Positions 32,201 through 39,534 are shown, numbered from the stretch's first letter. The stretch is 64,000 nt of DNA from Micropterix aruncella (GCA_944548615.1 OX155972.1:6702975-6766974), one strand, 5' to 3'. The notes: a model not told the origin generated them from the sequence alone. Translations and numbers: made by a program.

Positions 32201-35200
32201 TTTGAGCTAGACAGCTATCCTAACCCTATCACAGTACCTCACCACCCATTCACTCCTCCTTCGAAGTCATAGAAAACCTGTGCGCTTCAACATCCTATGT
32301 ATTCGCCTAATTTATCTCTGTGTGACTATTTCCTGTCCTCGAAAGTCAAACTGGACATGAAAGGTATGTTCTATGATAATGTTTACACAAGTCCAAGAAT
32401 AGTTGTACATTTTTATTCTTATTAAAGGATTTAAAGCTAGCACATAACATTTTCATCTGCTGAAAGATAAAAAAATTAAATCCGCATTAAATCTATACTA
32501 ATATTATAAAGAGGTAAAGTTTGTGAGTTTGTGAGGTTGTAGGGAGTAATCTCTAGATCTACTGAACCGATTTTGAAAATTCTATTACTAATAGAAAGCC
32601 ACATTATTTGTGAGTGTCATAAGTTATATATTAATCCGAAAAATTAAAATAATTTTTCGTGGTAGTCGAATTTGCAAAGTAAGTCGGAGAAAAAACGGTC
32701 GAATGAAAATGTTTCTTACGAACGCTGCCTTAACGATGAGAGATATATGATTGAGTTCTAGAGAAAAGTTGTAGAGCTTTATAATGACTACAAAAAAGTC
32801 AGCAACAGCATATGTCTAACTTTTATATTTTGTAAGTCACAACAAGTAGTTTTTTTATATTAAAAAAATAATTTATCAACAATTATCAACATTTATGATA
32901 AAAGTCATATTAATGTCATATTATCAACAAATATGAATTCTTATCAAAATAAGTAAATTCATCGTCTCAAGTGTTTATTATAATTATTTTATCACAATGT
33001 CGTTGGTATTTTGTCGTGTCCACTTTGTTAAAGAGCCAGCCACGTTGAAGTCGATCGCCGCTGCCAAGGTAATTGATTACGAATTATGGAGAAAATAGTA
33101 TGAAATTGATAAGTATGCATTTACGCAATGCGCTAACACCAACGTTACGATTATTTATAGCGCTCCTGAAGAATATTACGAAGAATATCCGAAAGTCACT
33201 ATCGTTGAAGCTCGAGCTCGTCAAAATCAATTCAACGCCTCGATTTTTCTACTTTGGCCATATCGTTATGACGTTCTGCTGTGTCTGCCGTACCAACCGA
33301 TCTTTACGTGCGATTGTCCGCATGTACGAGCTCGCGGACATTGTCGCAGACAACTCTTTGAATAAAGCGAATACATCAGAAATCCAAAATGGAAGAAACG
33401 TCAACCCTGCAAGTGATGTTGGAGAACATTTACCGTCAACACGAAACGAATCATTTGATAAATCATCCGGGCTTTTGGATGACCATTCTGTCAGCAATGA
33501 ACGTGGAGCTGACGTCGAATCTCGATACCATTCCATGGCATGGCTTGCACAAAATTGTGCAGAAGGTATGGTGCCGAAAATCGAAGAAATGGGAGGTTGT
33601 TTCCTGCGATACGTTAATGGCCACCTTATCAAAGGTTCCTGGAGATATATTGCAGATGTCATTCTGTACGATGATGTGCAACACTTACGAAGCATTGTTC
33701 GCGTCCTACGTGACTATGGAAGAGCCCGAGGAAATGGAATGTTCGGCTATAGCGTCGTACCCGGACACATTCACATCATCCACGACTGCTGCTATTCAGG
33801 ATCCCACTGCCGCGACGTATTCAGGAGGCAAATTCAACCTTTTCCGCAGTTCACCCGCTGCGACTGGTATGATGTCTTCCAATATCTGTTTCTCCGAAAA
33901 CGGGGAGATCGTGAAATATGGGTGCGAGGAGAAGGTTGGCAAGTACCGCCTGACTCCAAATTGGTACGATGGGAAGAAGAGTATAGGGCTTGGGGATCGC
34001 TGGTACGAGTCGAAGATAGCCGGAGCAATTATGACTGTATCGGACACAAAAGATGTAAGTCACAAAAGATATGGTAGAGAAATTATTACTTCACCTCACG
34101 ATGAAATTTATGGCAAGAGGGCCAAAGAAAATGGAAAATACTCCTATGTCAAGTCGAAAACGAAAATGGATGAAAAAACCGTTGTAAATCAATGTGTATT
34201 ACGAGCGCAATATCAACCAAAAATTTCCACCATAAAGGAACCCCTGAAAACTATTGGTCAAGGTGTACCGATTGAACCCCTGAAAACTATCGGTCACGGT
34301 GTATTATTACAATTAACTATAAATCAATACTGATAACACGCATTTATTAAGTACAACAAACTATACAATAATATTAATAACGAGCATTAATTAAAGCATT
34401 CTAAATAAGGCGGGAGAGAGACACAAAAAAGAGTAAGAATATCCGCAGAATTATTTTTATTTTCCTCCAAAACTTTATACATCCTGAGTACTACCTACTT
34501 GGTCGAAGAGACACAAAGAAGAGGAAGAATATCCGGAGAATAATTTTTATTTTCCTTCGAAAATTTTATACATCCCGAGTACTTGGTCTATCTTCTTCGA
34601 AGATAATCGACAACCACTCCCTACAACAGCCCCCTTCGGGGGACTTTCCCATAGTAATTCACCAGCCTGACGTCACCAAACATGACGATTCTGACCCACT
34701 TGTAGGTTGGTACATAATGGCGCGGTTCGTAGAAGTTATTAGCGATGTTCCTCGATGGGAGGACTTTTCCCTTTTACTGCATATGGGTCAGGACCTAATT
34801 CTTTGCATTGTGTCACAACGGACATCACAACGGAATGTGTCACACTGGAAAAATATATAGCACAACGGAATTCATAAAGGCATACTCAGAGTATGCCAAG
34901 ATGAACAACAAGATGAACATCACTTATTGCTTCAAAACAAAGAAAAACATCCGAATTTTGCAATGACACGCGGCGACCTTCAACACGCTCCCTCGATTGA
35001 CAGATAAATGAAATGGCAGGAGGATTCCTGGGGGATTTAAAATCTGTTGCCAGCTTGAGGACTAATGTTCCCACAACAAATAAACAATGAATCGGCTGTC
35101 GCTCACCGCTAATTGCGACAATATCGCGTCGCACAACTGATGTCACACAACGGAACGAAATTTGGGACAAGCACAATTTGTTTTTTAAATAATAAAATAT

Positions 35201-38200
35201 AATGTTTTAGCAAACTTATATGTCGAAATACTGTTAAATGCATAACAAAGTATATTATTAAAGTATACCGCAAATGCTGCAGTGTTTTCTTTTATTTAAA
35301 ACTAACCAAGGTGTGTGAAAAATCGGAATGGGGACACTTAAAAGTTGTATGGGAGAAAAAACGATCGTAATTTTGTTTTTAATTTAAAAATGTTTTTAAT
35401 GCTAAGTAATTAAAATGTTAATCGACTTTTAAATGTAAAATACACTGAAAATTAAACATAAATTAAACACAAACAAGTAATTTGGGATATTTTAATATTT
35501 AATTTTTGCTTTCAAACAAGAGGGACATTAAGTTCTGAAAAGAATTTGGTCCTGACCCATATAATTTCCCTTTTACTACATAAATGGTTAAAGAGATAAT
35601 ACGACATAGGCATGGAACCGCGTCCGTATCTCGGGTTGGAACTCCTGAAAGACAATATATTTTCGTACCAAATAATAACATTACATCTAATACAGAGAAG
35701 TTTTGAAAAATTAAAATAAACATAATTTATTCAATCATAATCATTTCATTCACTCATTTGAAACCCGGTAATATAGCCAAATTGGCGTGCAAATACATAC
35801 ATACATATGCAGTAAAAATATCTTTTGGCAGTCAGGAACTAAATCATAGCCCTCAGTACTAACAGAACCACACTCATAATTTCATAACAAATAAAAATGT
35901 TTACCGCCCAACGAAGTGGGCAGGGGTCAGCTAGTCTTGATTATAAAAATATATGTCATACCACTTCTATTTCCAGCGTGAGGCATGGACACTGCTTCTT
36001 TGTAAGTTTCAGTTTGAAAGATTTTGCATTCTGTTTCAATTTGACAAGGGATTTTGCAAAATTTGCTGAAATTTAAAGAAAATCGTTAGATGTTATACAA
36101 TACAATACAATACAATTTAGTTCTGCTCCAGTAGGTAGGCTTTCCTACACTTGGATGCGTCTTTGCCTGTAAAATTTTAAATAATGTAATTAATTAAAGA
36201 ATATTAACTATCATGATATAAGTAGTTGTGGCAATATAAATAAATTTTAGTAAATTATAATTGGTTTGAAAACCATTGATAAATAGAAAATTATCTAATA
36301 ATCAAAATTGCTGATCAAAAAAAGAGCTCAATCTGTAGTAATAATAATCAAGGCAATAATATGATGGTCATGAAAATAGATAAGCGTATATTAAAAATAT
36401 CTAAATTTAAATTAATTATCAAATCTAGCGATATAGCGGTCGTCGATAAAAATTAAAATTACGCTCTTTGGCAAAGTTGATTATCATGAATTTTCTGTTA
36501 TTTTTCATTAGGATGCTCTTGGAATAAGAATTCAGCATTATCCAAATCTCTTAAGTCATATACTGGATTCTTGACTAGTCCATTAAATAAGATTTTTTGA
36601 ATTGGTTCTCTCCAAGACTTCTGATATGTGTTGGGACCTTATTATAATAACACAGGCTTTGGTGAAGGAAACTGTTGCGCACTTTGCTAAGCGTGTGCCG
36701 ATTTAGATGTAGATCAAATTTATTTCTATATAGAGAGATTTATTTCTGTTATAGAGACCTGTGATGTGAAACTCTTGTTACCGTGGGGTTTATAGACTTT
36801 CTTGTACACAATGAAATTTCTTTTTTTTGTCTTCTCAGTCCAAGTATATGTAGGATGAAAGAAGCTCCGCCCTAGTTAGGCACTACCATTGATTATGTAG
36901 CATATTAGATTGATTGACATCATACTACAATTTAGCAACCAGGATTTTAATACGAAACGAAACATGTAGATGGCCCTCATAGTTCCAAATATTTAATAAT
37001 CTTCCATTATTGTGTTGGCGAATGTAGTAATCTGTATGGCGACATTCGTGGTATAACAGTACGGCAGTGCACTGTAAATGCCGCTCTAAACCAGCCATTC
37101 AATATAAAATATTAAAATATTAACTAAGGATTTTTTAAATCACACCTATTATTTTGATATGGTTTATATAGTGCTAGTTTCAATATGTAATAATTACGCA
37201 AATTAATGCTGAGATGTGGTCTCTAAGCAGTATAAATTCCCTGAAAGTCTCGGATGCACAGCCCTCCGTCCAGATATAAATCTTTACTCTCTATCTCAGA
37301 ATATGGCCCTTATTGTAAAATTAAATGTTCCATGGGAATCACATATCCCAAAAGACCACGAGCACAAATTAAATAAATACCATGATCTAGCAAATGCCAT
37401 CACCCGGAACAGCTTCACTGTTCACCTTCACGCAGTGGAAGTTGGCACTCGTGGCCTGCTAGCCAAATCTCTGTTTGCCCTCTTTAAAGATCTTGGTCTC
37501 GGGAAAATAATCAACTCCTTCCTAGAAAAATGATCTAAAACTGCAATTTCCACATTTCAAATTTTATGGCTTCGAAGGGAGAGTAAATGGGCGGTAAGGT
37601 AAATACTCGCATGCGGCAAGACAGCTGTCCTAAACCTACCACAGCCGGTCGTTAGTCCGGAATCCACCGCTCACCCCCAGAAGTGTAATAATATTATGAG
37701 ACTTCGGTCGGTGAATTCCATGGCAGCTCTGTTTGTATTTTATTTATATTATTTATAGACGGCATTCTATTTCTCTCTATTATTTCTGTGATGTAATCAG
37801 CCTACATAAAAATGTGATAGATGGCACTAATAATTGAATGTCATTATTGTTATCATTGATTAAATTATTGAGTTTTTAAAGTCAATCAGTCTGTTATAAA
37901 AAAAACAGTCATTATTAATGTTATCATCCCCTAGAGCCCCAATTGGCCGATATCGGCCACAACACAATTCAGAGTGAATGCCCCATGTTAATTTTATTTT
38001 AATTTAATTTGTTTTATTTTATTATGCTTTATTATGTTAATATGTTTTATTTCTATTATGGTTTGGCAGTAATTAATGTTTTGGTGAGACAGTGTCATAA
38101 TTCAATTTTTTTACTTATTTTTACTAAAATTTTTTGGGACATCAACTTGTCAATCGGCTGAGGGGCCGAGGCCTGAAGGGTTAAAGATAGCTAAATAAAA

Positions 38201-39231
38201 TGCTATTAGTTTCGCCGCCTGCATATCACCAGCATATTGCCGGCGCAGAAGCGTTGCCAAAATGTACTATGGAGTTGAGCTATATAATACCATATATAAT
38301 CAATAGAATAAAGATACAATGAGATAGCCATTAATTATAATGAGATAGAATCTGATTATATAGAGAAATATAGGTAGTAGGAACAGTTTAGGTTTTTCTC
38401 AACTTGGACTGCTGGACACTGTAACATCCAAGGTATAATTCTTTCACCATACGCACCTGACGTAAAACCTAGATAGATATCCTTATGGCTTTCATCGACG
38501 CCTTCCATGTGATACTCAGAAAAGAAGGAGCCTTGAGGTATCTCACACCATAATACAGGAGGCGAAGGGCCTCCTCCATCTTCGGATATGATAAAATACA
38601 CCTTTTCGTTCGTCAATCTCATCACGCACTCCTTGGATAGCTTCGAAATTGTCGCAACGATATCTGTAAAATAAACAATAACCTCGTACAATTATCATTC
38701 GAGTACAGAGGAAGGAATTATTGCAGTATAGGAACCTTTCTCACCAATCGAAAAAATAAAGAAATACTACTAGATTCGATCATTGTAATGCTAAATGTGA
38801 AAGAAAAAAGGGAACTTCGGACGCGTAACATTTCAAGACCAAATTTACATACAAAAAAAAGTTTTTTTAAGCTCAGTTTTTAAAAAAAACTAAGCTAACC
38901 TACCGCCAAATAGGTGTTTATGTATTATCTAAAATGTCAAAAAATCTAACTTACCGAAATGTATGGGTTTGGCGCTTTTTTGAATGCCCATATCTCGCTT
39001 ATTTATTGAGACGAATAAATATGCGTTTATTCGAATAAATATGAATTTATTGAGACCGAATTGCAGATTCGGAATCAGCGTGGTGACTATAGTCTGGTGA
39101 AGTTAAAAAATCAACAATCTAGAAGAAGTTCCTATACTGCAATAATACCCAGAGAAACTCGTGGAATATGACGATTTACTTGAAAATTCACGCATCGGCA
39201 CCGAATCGATCATCACGGCGCGAAATTTCAT
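14023..39231 (-). CDS. Hus1: Checkpoint clamp subunit HUS1, complete, six exons over 25 kb
   Basis: Exons in transcript order are 39231-39180, 38663-38457, 36065-35962, 30577-30467, 27701-27524 and 14249-14023. All borders are AG/GT and all phases agree (1, 1, 0, 0, 1), giving 292 residues; human HUS1 has 280. It starts M-K-F-R-A like other HUS1 proteins. It keeps I-S-K-L-S-K-E-C, M-E-G-V with D-I-Y-L, K-L-K-L-T-K-K-Q-C-P-C-L-T, H-D-V-P with V-I-P-R-K-E-W, and the F-M-P-A end. HUS1 is the PCNA-like subunit of the RAD9-RAD1-HUS1 (9-1-1) clamp loaded at DNA damage to activate ATR signalling (family knowledge). Introns 3, 4 and 5 (5.4, 2.8 and 13.3 kb) are swollen by transposons. Exons are intact, so the gene is probably functional. 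Confidence 0.95.
14250..15640. other. Hus1 intron 5, left part, no gene seen
   Basis: AT-rich, with a short GC-rich patch at 14400-14480. Only short chance frames. Probably decayed repeat sequence. Confidence 0.5.
15649..16035 (-). pseudogene. Jockey-like LINE RT fragment
   Basis: H-Y-G-V-R, L-K-W-F-D-S-Y-L-K-N-R, G-V-P-Q-G-S-I-L-G-P-I-L-F-L and Y-V-N-D-L-P: RT motifs leading to but not reaching the catalytic YxDD. Hus1 intron 5, next to the BEL element. Confidence 0.85.
16327..17425 (-). repeat. BEL/Pao 3' LTR
   Basis: Identical to the 5' LTR except one base seen. The copy keeps the GC-rich stretch GCGCGAGC and its reverse-strand TATA-like regions. Confidence 0.95.
17426..17436 (-). other. 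Polypurine tract
   Basis: GAGCGGGGAAA on the minus strand directly before the 3' LTR, in the position of the plus-strand primer. Confidence 0.7.
17505..23195 (-). CDS. BEL/Pao gag-pol polyprotein
   Basis: One uninterrupted frame of 1896 codons. Order: a charged coiled coil (residues 20-115); an Ala/His/Arg repeat region (180-260); a gag core of DUF1759 type starting P-P-F-S-G-D (296-460); a C-x2-C-x4-H-x4-C style knuckle (506-518) and a C-F-K-C-L-A-P-S-H-G knuckle (539-552); an aspartic protease with D-S-G-S-T (627); reverse transcriptase with A-F-T-A-D-I (about 955-960) and F-M-D-D (1036); RNase H with Y-C-D-A-S (1222) and P-R-L-E-L-T (1265); integrase with an H-H-C-C-type zinc region (1533-1571) and core V-D-Y-F (1603), S-D-N-G-S (1665) and W-E (1715); and a C-terminal DUF5641-like domain. 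It makes and integrates new copies. All catalytic residues look present; F-M-D-D rather than Y-V-D-D at the RT site is a mild variant. Confidence 0.95.
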   Translation of the reverse strand: MESTAEKSNVSRRTWSQSSRRSERVQEVKEASEQLRRVTREQAKVAAEKKKLESEAITQREQLRATEEIATAKRRSEAAGAAAAIQVQHADLEAELQMLEADRQHALRVLDVVSEAYDSEKSGEWETRSYADLEETAGRTTLWAETQAPLTSYSEPDQIKPRNEERYRGRREEESDEAMQHEAGAAAAHGSTRRAAHGGMRLEAGAVAPHGATHRAAHEGMRLEAGAAAPHGAAHRAAGGEIATEADAAATDAAAAAGSSTGDGSDDSASKKLISQVCRVISIASSKPQYNKELPPFSGDPLQFLAFKSIFNQSTEVIGLNDEQNLLRLQSAIRGRARDCVSGLLLSPANVGEIMKTLETLFGNPNVIIQRTLADLRKTRDLSEFIEAEELLQFACQVKNLVATVKSVNRIEHLWNPEPLGSLVAKLPKNLLTLWLGDKGKGKPDEPVIIRFASWLETLAIDSQDAGIGPLDSGRKNQVVARDKKYKQQNHKNYVLNMTEQSRMKCPNCTGDHFLSKCERFKKLSLDSRWGVVKSLKRCFKCLAPSHGRKNCPAYKRFPRFKYHFLLTAADAALGGTEIITATAEGETQTGAIVAHTVANNRVLLQVLPITLIGPKGRKVVYALLDSGSTVSIIDREVAQELNIRGPPTNMEVCGIGSMKTSSKGAETVSFQIRGELGRKVFDVQAYSIAALNLPKLKNLSAAASDFDTLTAVKVDKISDVQPRLLIGANCWELIVSRRLRRINDELSLSKTLLGWVPVGRVSVDRQNDALHSFCLSDSGSNDASLQRLLEENLRLEQDWPNKKRELADSVRSKKLLESTTSLNGGVWHTGLLWRDDRRVLPDSRPMALARLHAVERKMDRDRTYGDAYCQKMDKYLAEGYAEEVDPSKLAGRTDIWFLPHLGVCSAAKGNKLRIVHDAAASVKGVSLNSLLITGPDYNQSITGILFRFREHPVAFTADIGDMFMRIKVIEDDTYSQLFLWRGYRRDIEPRILKMSSLIFGSRSSPTSALYIRNKNAERFKNQYPLAVEAITDHHFMDDLAFGSSSIEEARNVIKNIIYIHQQGIFFLKGWASNYQSVLNEIPEERKATHNIALEKGEISSQRLLGLEWLPESDQLTFNFRLEKLDDALKTGQRVPTKREALKVVMSIYDPLGVLSPITIRAKILMQKVWTSGVAWDEEVTQDIFKGWGEWINALRSAKDVRISRYHGVTKNPSENRQLHIYCDASQEAMCAVAYMRIARPGEEPTTSFIASKTRVAPLKKMTIPRLELTAALLGAELAKKITSEYKIKFHEKILWTDSMNVLWWIRSRSSDHQQFVSNRLGVLDELTTPEEWRWLSGNSNPADEATRAKSKIDLSPESRWLNGPEYLRQPPEVWPAKVPHQPGEKDKISLEYKPLAVFALHAVPTSTIDVARFSQHRRLLRVAAYVRKFIQLCRGATNNCILNGQDIASAEIILLKESQSRSFKKEIELIRVKGTLPRNSRLIGLNAYLDERGLIRVGGRIANAPGIPHDTKYPIILDGRDRYTQLLVVRTHEEMAHSGVETTLASLRQRFWLISPRQTVKKFIYQCMLCKMRRAKPVTALMGQLPMSRLQHHTRCFNAVGVDYFGPVQVTIRRKVEKRYGVLFSCLTTRAVHIELAYDLSTNSTIQAIRRFIARRGKPRVIMSDNGSNLKGASAELKKVVSEIDDERIRERLSNDQIDWRFIPPASPHHGGCWESMVKSAKRALYAILKERAPSVEMMQTLLAEVESILNQRPISHITIDSRDQEPLTPQSFLLGHSNSTAMGKFTIGDLCNRKQWRQTQALADSFWNRWSKEVLPMLVSRPKWKEVQPPLRVGELVLILDPSLERGRWPRAIVTEVYPDKTGVVRIVDVKVDGKNYRRSISKLVRLELSARIE
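23235..23252 (-). other. Primer-binding site, tRNA-Tyr type
   Basis: Eighteen bases, four bases from the 5' LTR. On the minus strand they read TGGTCCTTCGAGCCGGAT, complementary to the CCA-tailed 3' end of a eukaryotic tRNA-Tyr (acceptor 5' side CCTTCGA). Match judged from memory of the tRNA-Tyr sequence. Confidence 0.75.
23257..24355 (-). repeat. BEL/Pao 5' LTR
   Basis: 1099 bp, upstream in element orientation. Boundaries set by TG...CA ends and the GTAGG duplication. A 105-codon frame on the + strand inside both LTRs is a by-product of their identity. Confidence 0.95.
24361..26640. other. Hus1 intron 5, right part, no gene seen
   Basis: About 2.3 kb of AT-rich sequence without a recognisable frame. 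Repeated ACCTAGGTA-like words around 25730-26090. A GC-rich patch at 26565-26640. Confidence 0.5.
26647..26911 (+). mobile_element. piggyBac-type MITE, copy A
   Basis: TTAA at both ends with inner CCCTTCAGGCC and GGCCTGAGGGG. A reverse copy is at 37921-38184. Confidence 0.8.
27008..27303. mobile_element. Long-armed foldback element, copy 1
   Basis: The arms begin CTTAGGGGCTCTA and end TAGAGCCCCTTAG and stay roughly complementary for about 130 bp each (ATGCTTGACAAGC, TTTACCAAAAATGCC). Hus1 intron 5, 220 bp from exon 5. Confidence 0.78.
27524..27701 (-). CDS. Hus1: Hus1 exon 5 (residues 159-217)
   Basis: Acceptor TTCAAACAG precedes 27701; donor GTACAT starts at 27523. Fifty-nine codons plus one base. 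V-T-I-S-L-P-T-L-K and the I-D-R-M-K-T-M-S-P-H helix begin the second PCNA-like lobe. Confidence 0.94.
27760..29170 (+). repeat. GC-rich repeat family, copy 2, split by copy 3
   Basis: Left part 27760-28207 and right part 28893 to about 29170 are a diverged copy in the same order as 9912-10565. Hus1 intron 4. Confidence 0.75.
28208..28879 (-). repeat. GC-rich repeat family, copy 3, full length, inserted in copy 2
   Basis: 672 bp flanked by a perfect 13-bp duplication TGCTTAGGAGACA (28195-28207, 28880-28892). Both ends match copy 1 in reverse orientation. Confidence 0.9.
29171..30440. other. Hus1 intron 4, no gene seen
   Basis: No conserved frame. 30185-30270 is similar to 58895-58980 (GGCGGTTGCAACATCG), so it belongs to an unnamed repeat. 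Confidence 0.5.
30467..30577 (-). CDS. Hus1: Hus1 exon 4 (residues 122-158)
   Basis: The acceptor CTAATCATAG follows a T-rich tract and precedes 30577; donor GTAAGA starts at 30466. Exactly 37 codons, phase 0 at both ends, with L-T-H-D-V-P and V-V-I-P-R-K-E-W, which align with the H-D-I-P and V-I-P-R-K-L-W interlobe region of human HUS1. Confidence 0.93.
30740..31240. repeat. Paired AATCG-rich blocks around a CCGAC minisatellite
   Basis: Blocks at 30745-30805 and 31105-31240 are full of TTAATCG/CGATTAA words in both orientations. Between them are the GC-rich repeat fragment and a run of ACCGACCGC-like units (31003-31055). Confidence 0.6.
30865..30995 (-). repeat. GC-rich repeat family, short fragment
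   Basis: Shares GACCTCGAAC and the AGACGGAGATATTC block with copies 2 and 5. Hus1 intron 3. Confidence 0.65.
31240..32085. other. Hus1 intron 3, no gene seen
   Basis: AT-rich with short frames only. Confidence 0.45.
32088..32280 (-). mobile_element. LINE (RPD/ELTVPWE family), copy v, 3' UTR fragment
   Basis: Contains GGAATTCACCGACC and the TAGGACAGCTGTC-like block of this family, with a local inverted repeat TGAGCTAGACAGCTATCC near 32202. Lies in Hus1 intron 3. Confidence 0.65.
32997..33365 (+). pseudogene. Densovirus NS3-like gene, interrupted
   Basis: A frame starting M-S-L-V-F-C-R-V-H-F-V-K has an in-frame TAG at codon 34 (33096-33098), then stays open to TAA at 33363. The second part is rich in Cys near its end (C-D-C-P-H). 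Size, Cys content and location just before overlapping NS1/NS2 frames fit NS3 of lepidopteran densoviruses (Parvoviridae), though it is shorter than the usual 200 or more residues. Identification rests mainly on gene order. Likely non-functional because of the early stop. Confidence 0.6.
33366..34077 (+). pseudogene. Densovirus NS1-like N-terminal region (HUH endonuclease), truncated
   Basis: Frame open from before 33366 to a TAG at 34075-34077. It contains the G-H-I-H-I-I-H-D HUH metal-binding motif (H-x-H at 33766-33774), a following Cys pair, and R-G-D-R-E-I-W-V-R-G-E-G-W-Q-V-P, typical of densoviral NS1 origin-binding/nicking domains. Full NS1 is about 550 residues with an SF3 helicase; that part is absent, so it cannot support replication. 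The first in-frame ATG after the NS3 stop is at 33535; the expected start near the NS2 ATG is missing. Similarity is judged from remembered family features, not from a search. Confidence 0.68.
33389..34333 (+). CDS. Densovirus NS2-like overlapping frame, 314 codons
   Basis: An uninterrupted ATG-to-stop frame shifted by one base relative to the NS1-like frame, overlapping it over 33389-34077. This same-strand, one-base-shifted overlap is the known arrangement of NS1 and NS2 in densoviruses (JcDV NS2 is about 275 residues). The C-terminal 35 codons hold a two-unit tandem repeat with P-L-K-T-I-G. From about 34050 on, the frame may instead represent the continuation of NS1 after a shift. No function can be assigned; whether it is expressed is unknown. 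Confidence 0.5.
   Translation: MEETSTLQVMLENIYRQHETNHLINHPGFWMTILSAMNVELTSNLDTIPWHGLHKIVQKVWCRKSKKWEVVSCDTLMATLSKVPGDILQMSFCTMMCNTYEALFASYVTMEEPEEMECSAIASYPDTFTSSTTAAIQDPTAATYSGGKFNLFRSSPAATGMMSSNICFSENGEIVKYGCEEKVGKYRLTPNWYDGKKSIGLGDRWYESKIAGAIMTVSDTKDVSHKRYGREIITSPHDEIYGKRAKENGKYSYVKSKTKMDEKTVVNQCVLRAQYQPKISTIKEPLKTIGQGVPIEPLKTIGHGVLLQLTINQY
34231..34305 (+). repeat. Short tandem duplication in the NS2-like frame
   Basis: Two units of about 36 bp beginning GAACCCCTGAAAACTAT, in frame, with few differences. Confidence 0.7.
34421..34590 (+). repeat. Tandem duplication of about 85 bp inside the Helitron
   Basis: Two adjacent units share AGAATATCCG, TTTTTATTTTCC and TTTATACATCC in order, with several mismatches. 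It lies just after the viral-like block. Confidence 0.7.
35962..36065 (-). CDS. Hus1: Hus1 exon 3 (residues 87-121)
   Basis: Acceptor TTTAAATTTCAG precedes 36065; donor GTATGA follows 35962. Two bases complete an Ala codon, then 34 codons include A-K-S-F-K-L-K-L-T and Q-C-P-C-L-T, matching K-I-K-L-T and P-C-L-T of other HUS1 proteins. The end of a Helitron (35934) lies only 27 bp beyond the exon. Confidence 0.93.
36085..37212. other. Hus1 intron 2 right part, no gene seen
   Basis: A TACAA microsatellite at 36095-36118 and a TTCCTACACTTGG word shared with 55110. Otherwise AT-rich. Confidence 0.45.
37213..37740 (+). mobile_element. LINE (RPD/ELTVPWE family), copy iv
   Basis: Plus-strand copy in Hus1 intron 2, starting V-S-K-Q-Y-K-F-P-E-S-L and retaining L-N-V-P-W-E and the 3' UTR. 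It has a stop after F-L-E-K. Confidence 0.78.
37921..38184 (-). mobile_element. piggyBac-type MITE, copy B
   Basis: Reverse copy of 26647-26911 in Hus1 intron 2; the right TTAA is intact at 38181-38184, the left one degraded to TTAT. Confidence 0.78.
38457..38663 (-). CDS. Hus1: Hus1 exon 2 (residues 18-86)
   Basis: Acceptor TTTTACAG precedes 38663; donor GTGCGT begins at 38456. It encodes the I-V-A-T-I-S-K-L-S-K-E-C helix, beta strands of the first PCNA-like lobe, W-C-E-I-P, M-E-G-V and D-I-Y-L. The open frame continues past the donor for about 34 codons of non-coding intron. Confidence 0.94.
39180..39231 (-). CDS. Hus1: Hus1 exon 1 with start codon
   Basis: ATG at 39231-39229 opens M-K-F-R-A-V-M-I-D, the family N-terminus. 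The exon ends one base into codon 18 before donor GTAAAT (39179-39174). The A left over joins AT of exon 2 to give Asn, as in the human I-S-N stretch. It is too short to be found by ORF length alone. Confidence 0.92.
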
Positions 39232-39282
39232 TGTTAAATTTTAAAATTTGCGCTTTGATTTGCGCAAACAAAACAACGGAAC

Positions 39283-39290
39283 GCGGGAAA
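39283..39290 (-). promoter_or_regulatory. E2F-like site upstream of Hus1
   Basis: On the minus strand TTTCCCGC lies about 52 bp upstream of the Hus1 ATG. It matches the E2F consensus TTTSSCGC, and replication and checkpoint genes are common E2F targets. No TATA box is obvious. Function is inference from position and motif. Confidence 0.45.
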
Positions 39291-39534
39291 ATTGTCAATT
39301 TTTGACAGTTCTCTGCCTTATTCTGCGACCCAGTCTTATTTGGGCAATGTTTAGGGCTGAGCCAACTTGTTCCAAGCACGTAATAGGTAGGTATTATACG
39401 CGACGAATATGTGACCTTTGAACCCTTGATTACAAAACACAGATGAGACATCCCAAGCAACGTTGCAGGATAAGTGTGTGTTTTTATCCATATTATGTTG
39501 TTTTATCCATATTATGTTTTTATCCATATCCATT

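Larger units (their letters stand above)
32492..35934 (+). mobile_element. Helitron carrying densovirus-like genes
   Basis: The 5' end TCTATACTAATATTATAAA at 32492 is the characteristic start of lepidopteran Helitrons. The 3' end has a hairpin (stem GCCCA 35906-35910 with TGGGC 35917-35921) followed 9 bp later by CTAG (35931-35934). The flanking bases are A and T, the Helitron target rule. Helitrons move by rolling-circle replication and leave no target duplication. No RepHel helicase frame is present, so it is non-autonomous. The 3443-bp body contains a densovirus-like NS block (32997-34333) and tandem duplications. It lies in Hus1 intron 3, antisense to Hus1, 27 bp from exon 3. Confidence 0.82.

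Noticed and set aside
33249..33695. 148-codon minus ORF across the viral block
   Set aside because: No family features; antisense to two better frames.
38356..38456. C-terminal extension of the Hus1 exon 2 frame
   Set aside because: Reads past a donor site; exon 3 continues the protein in the correct family sequence.
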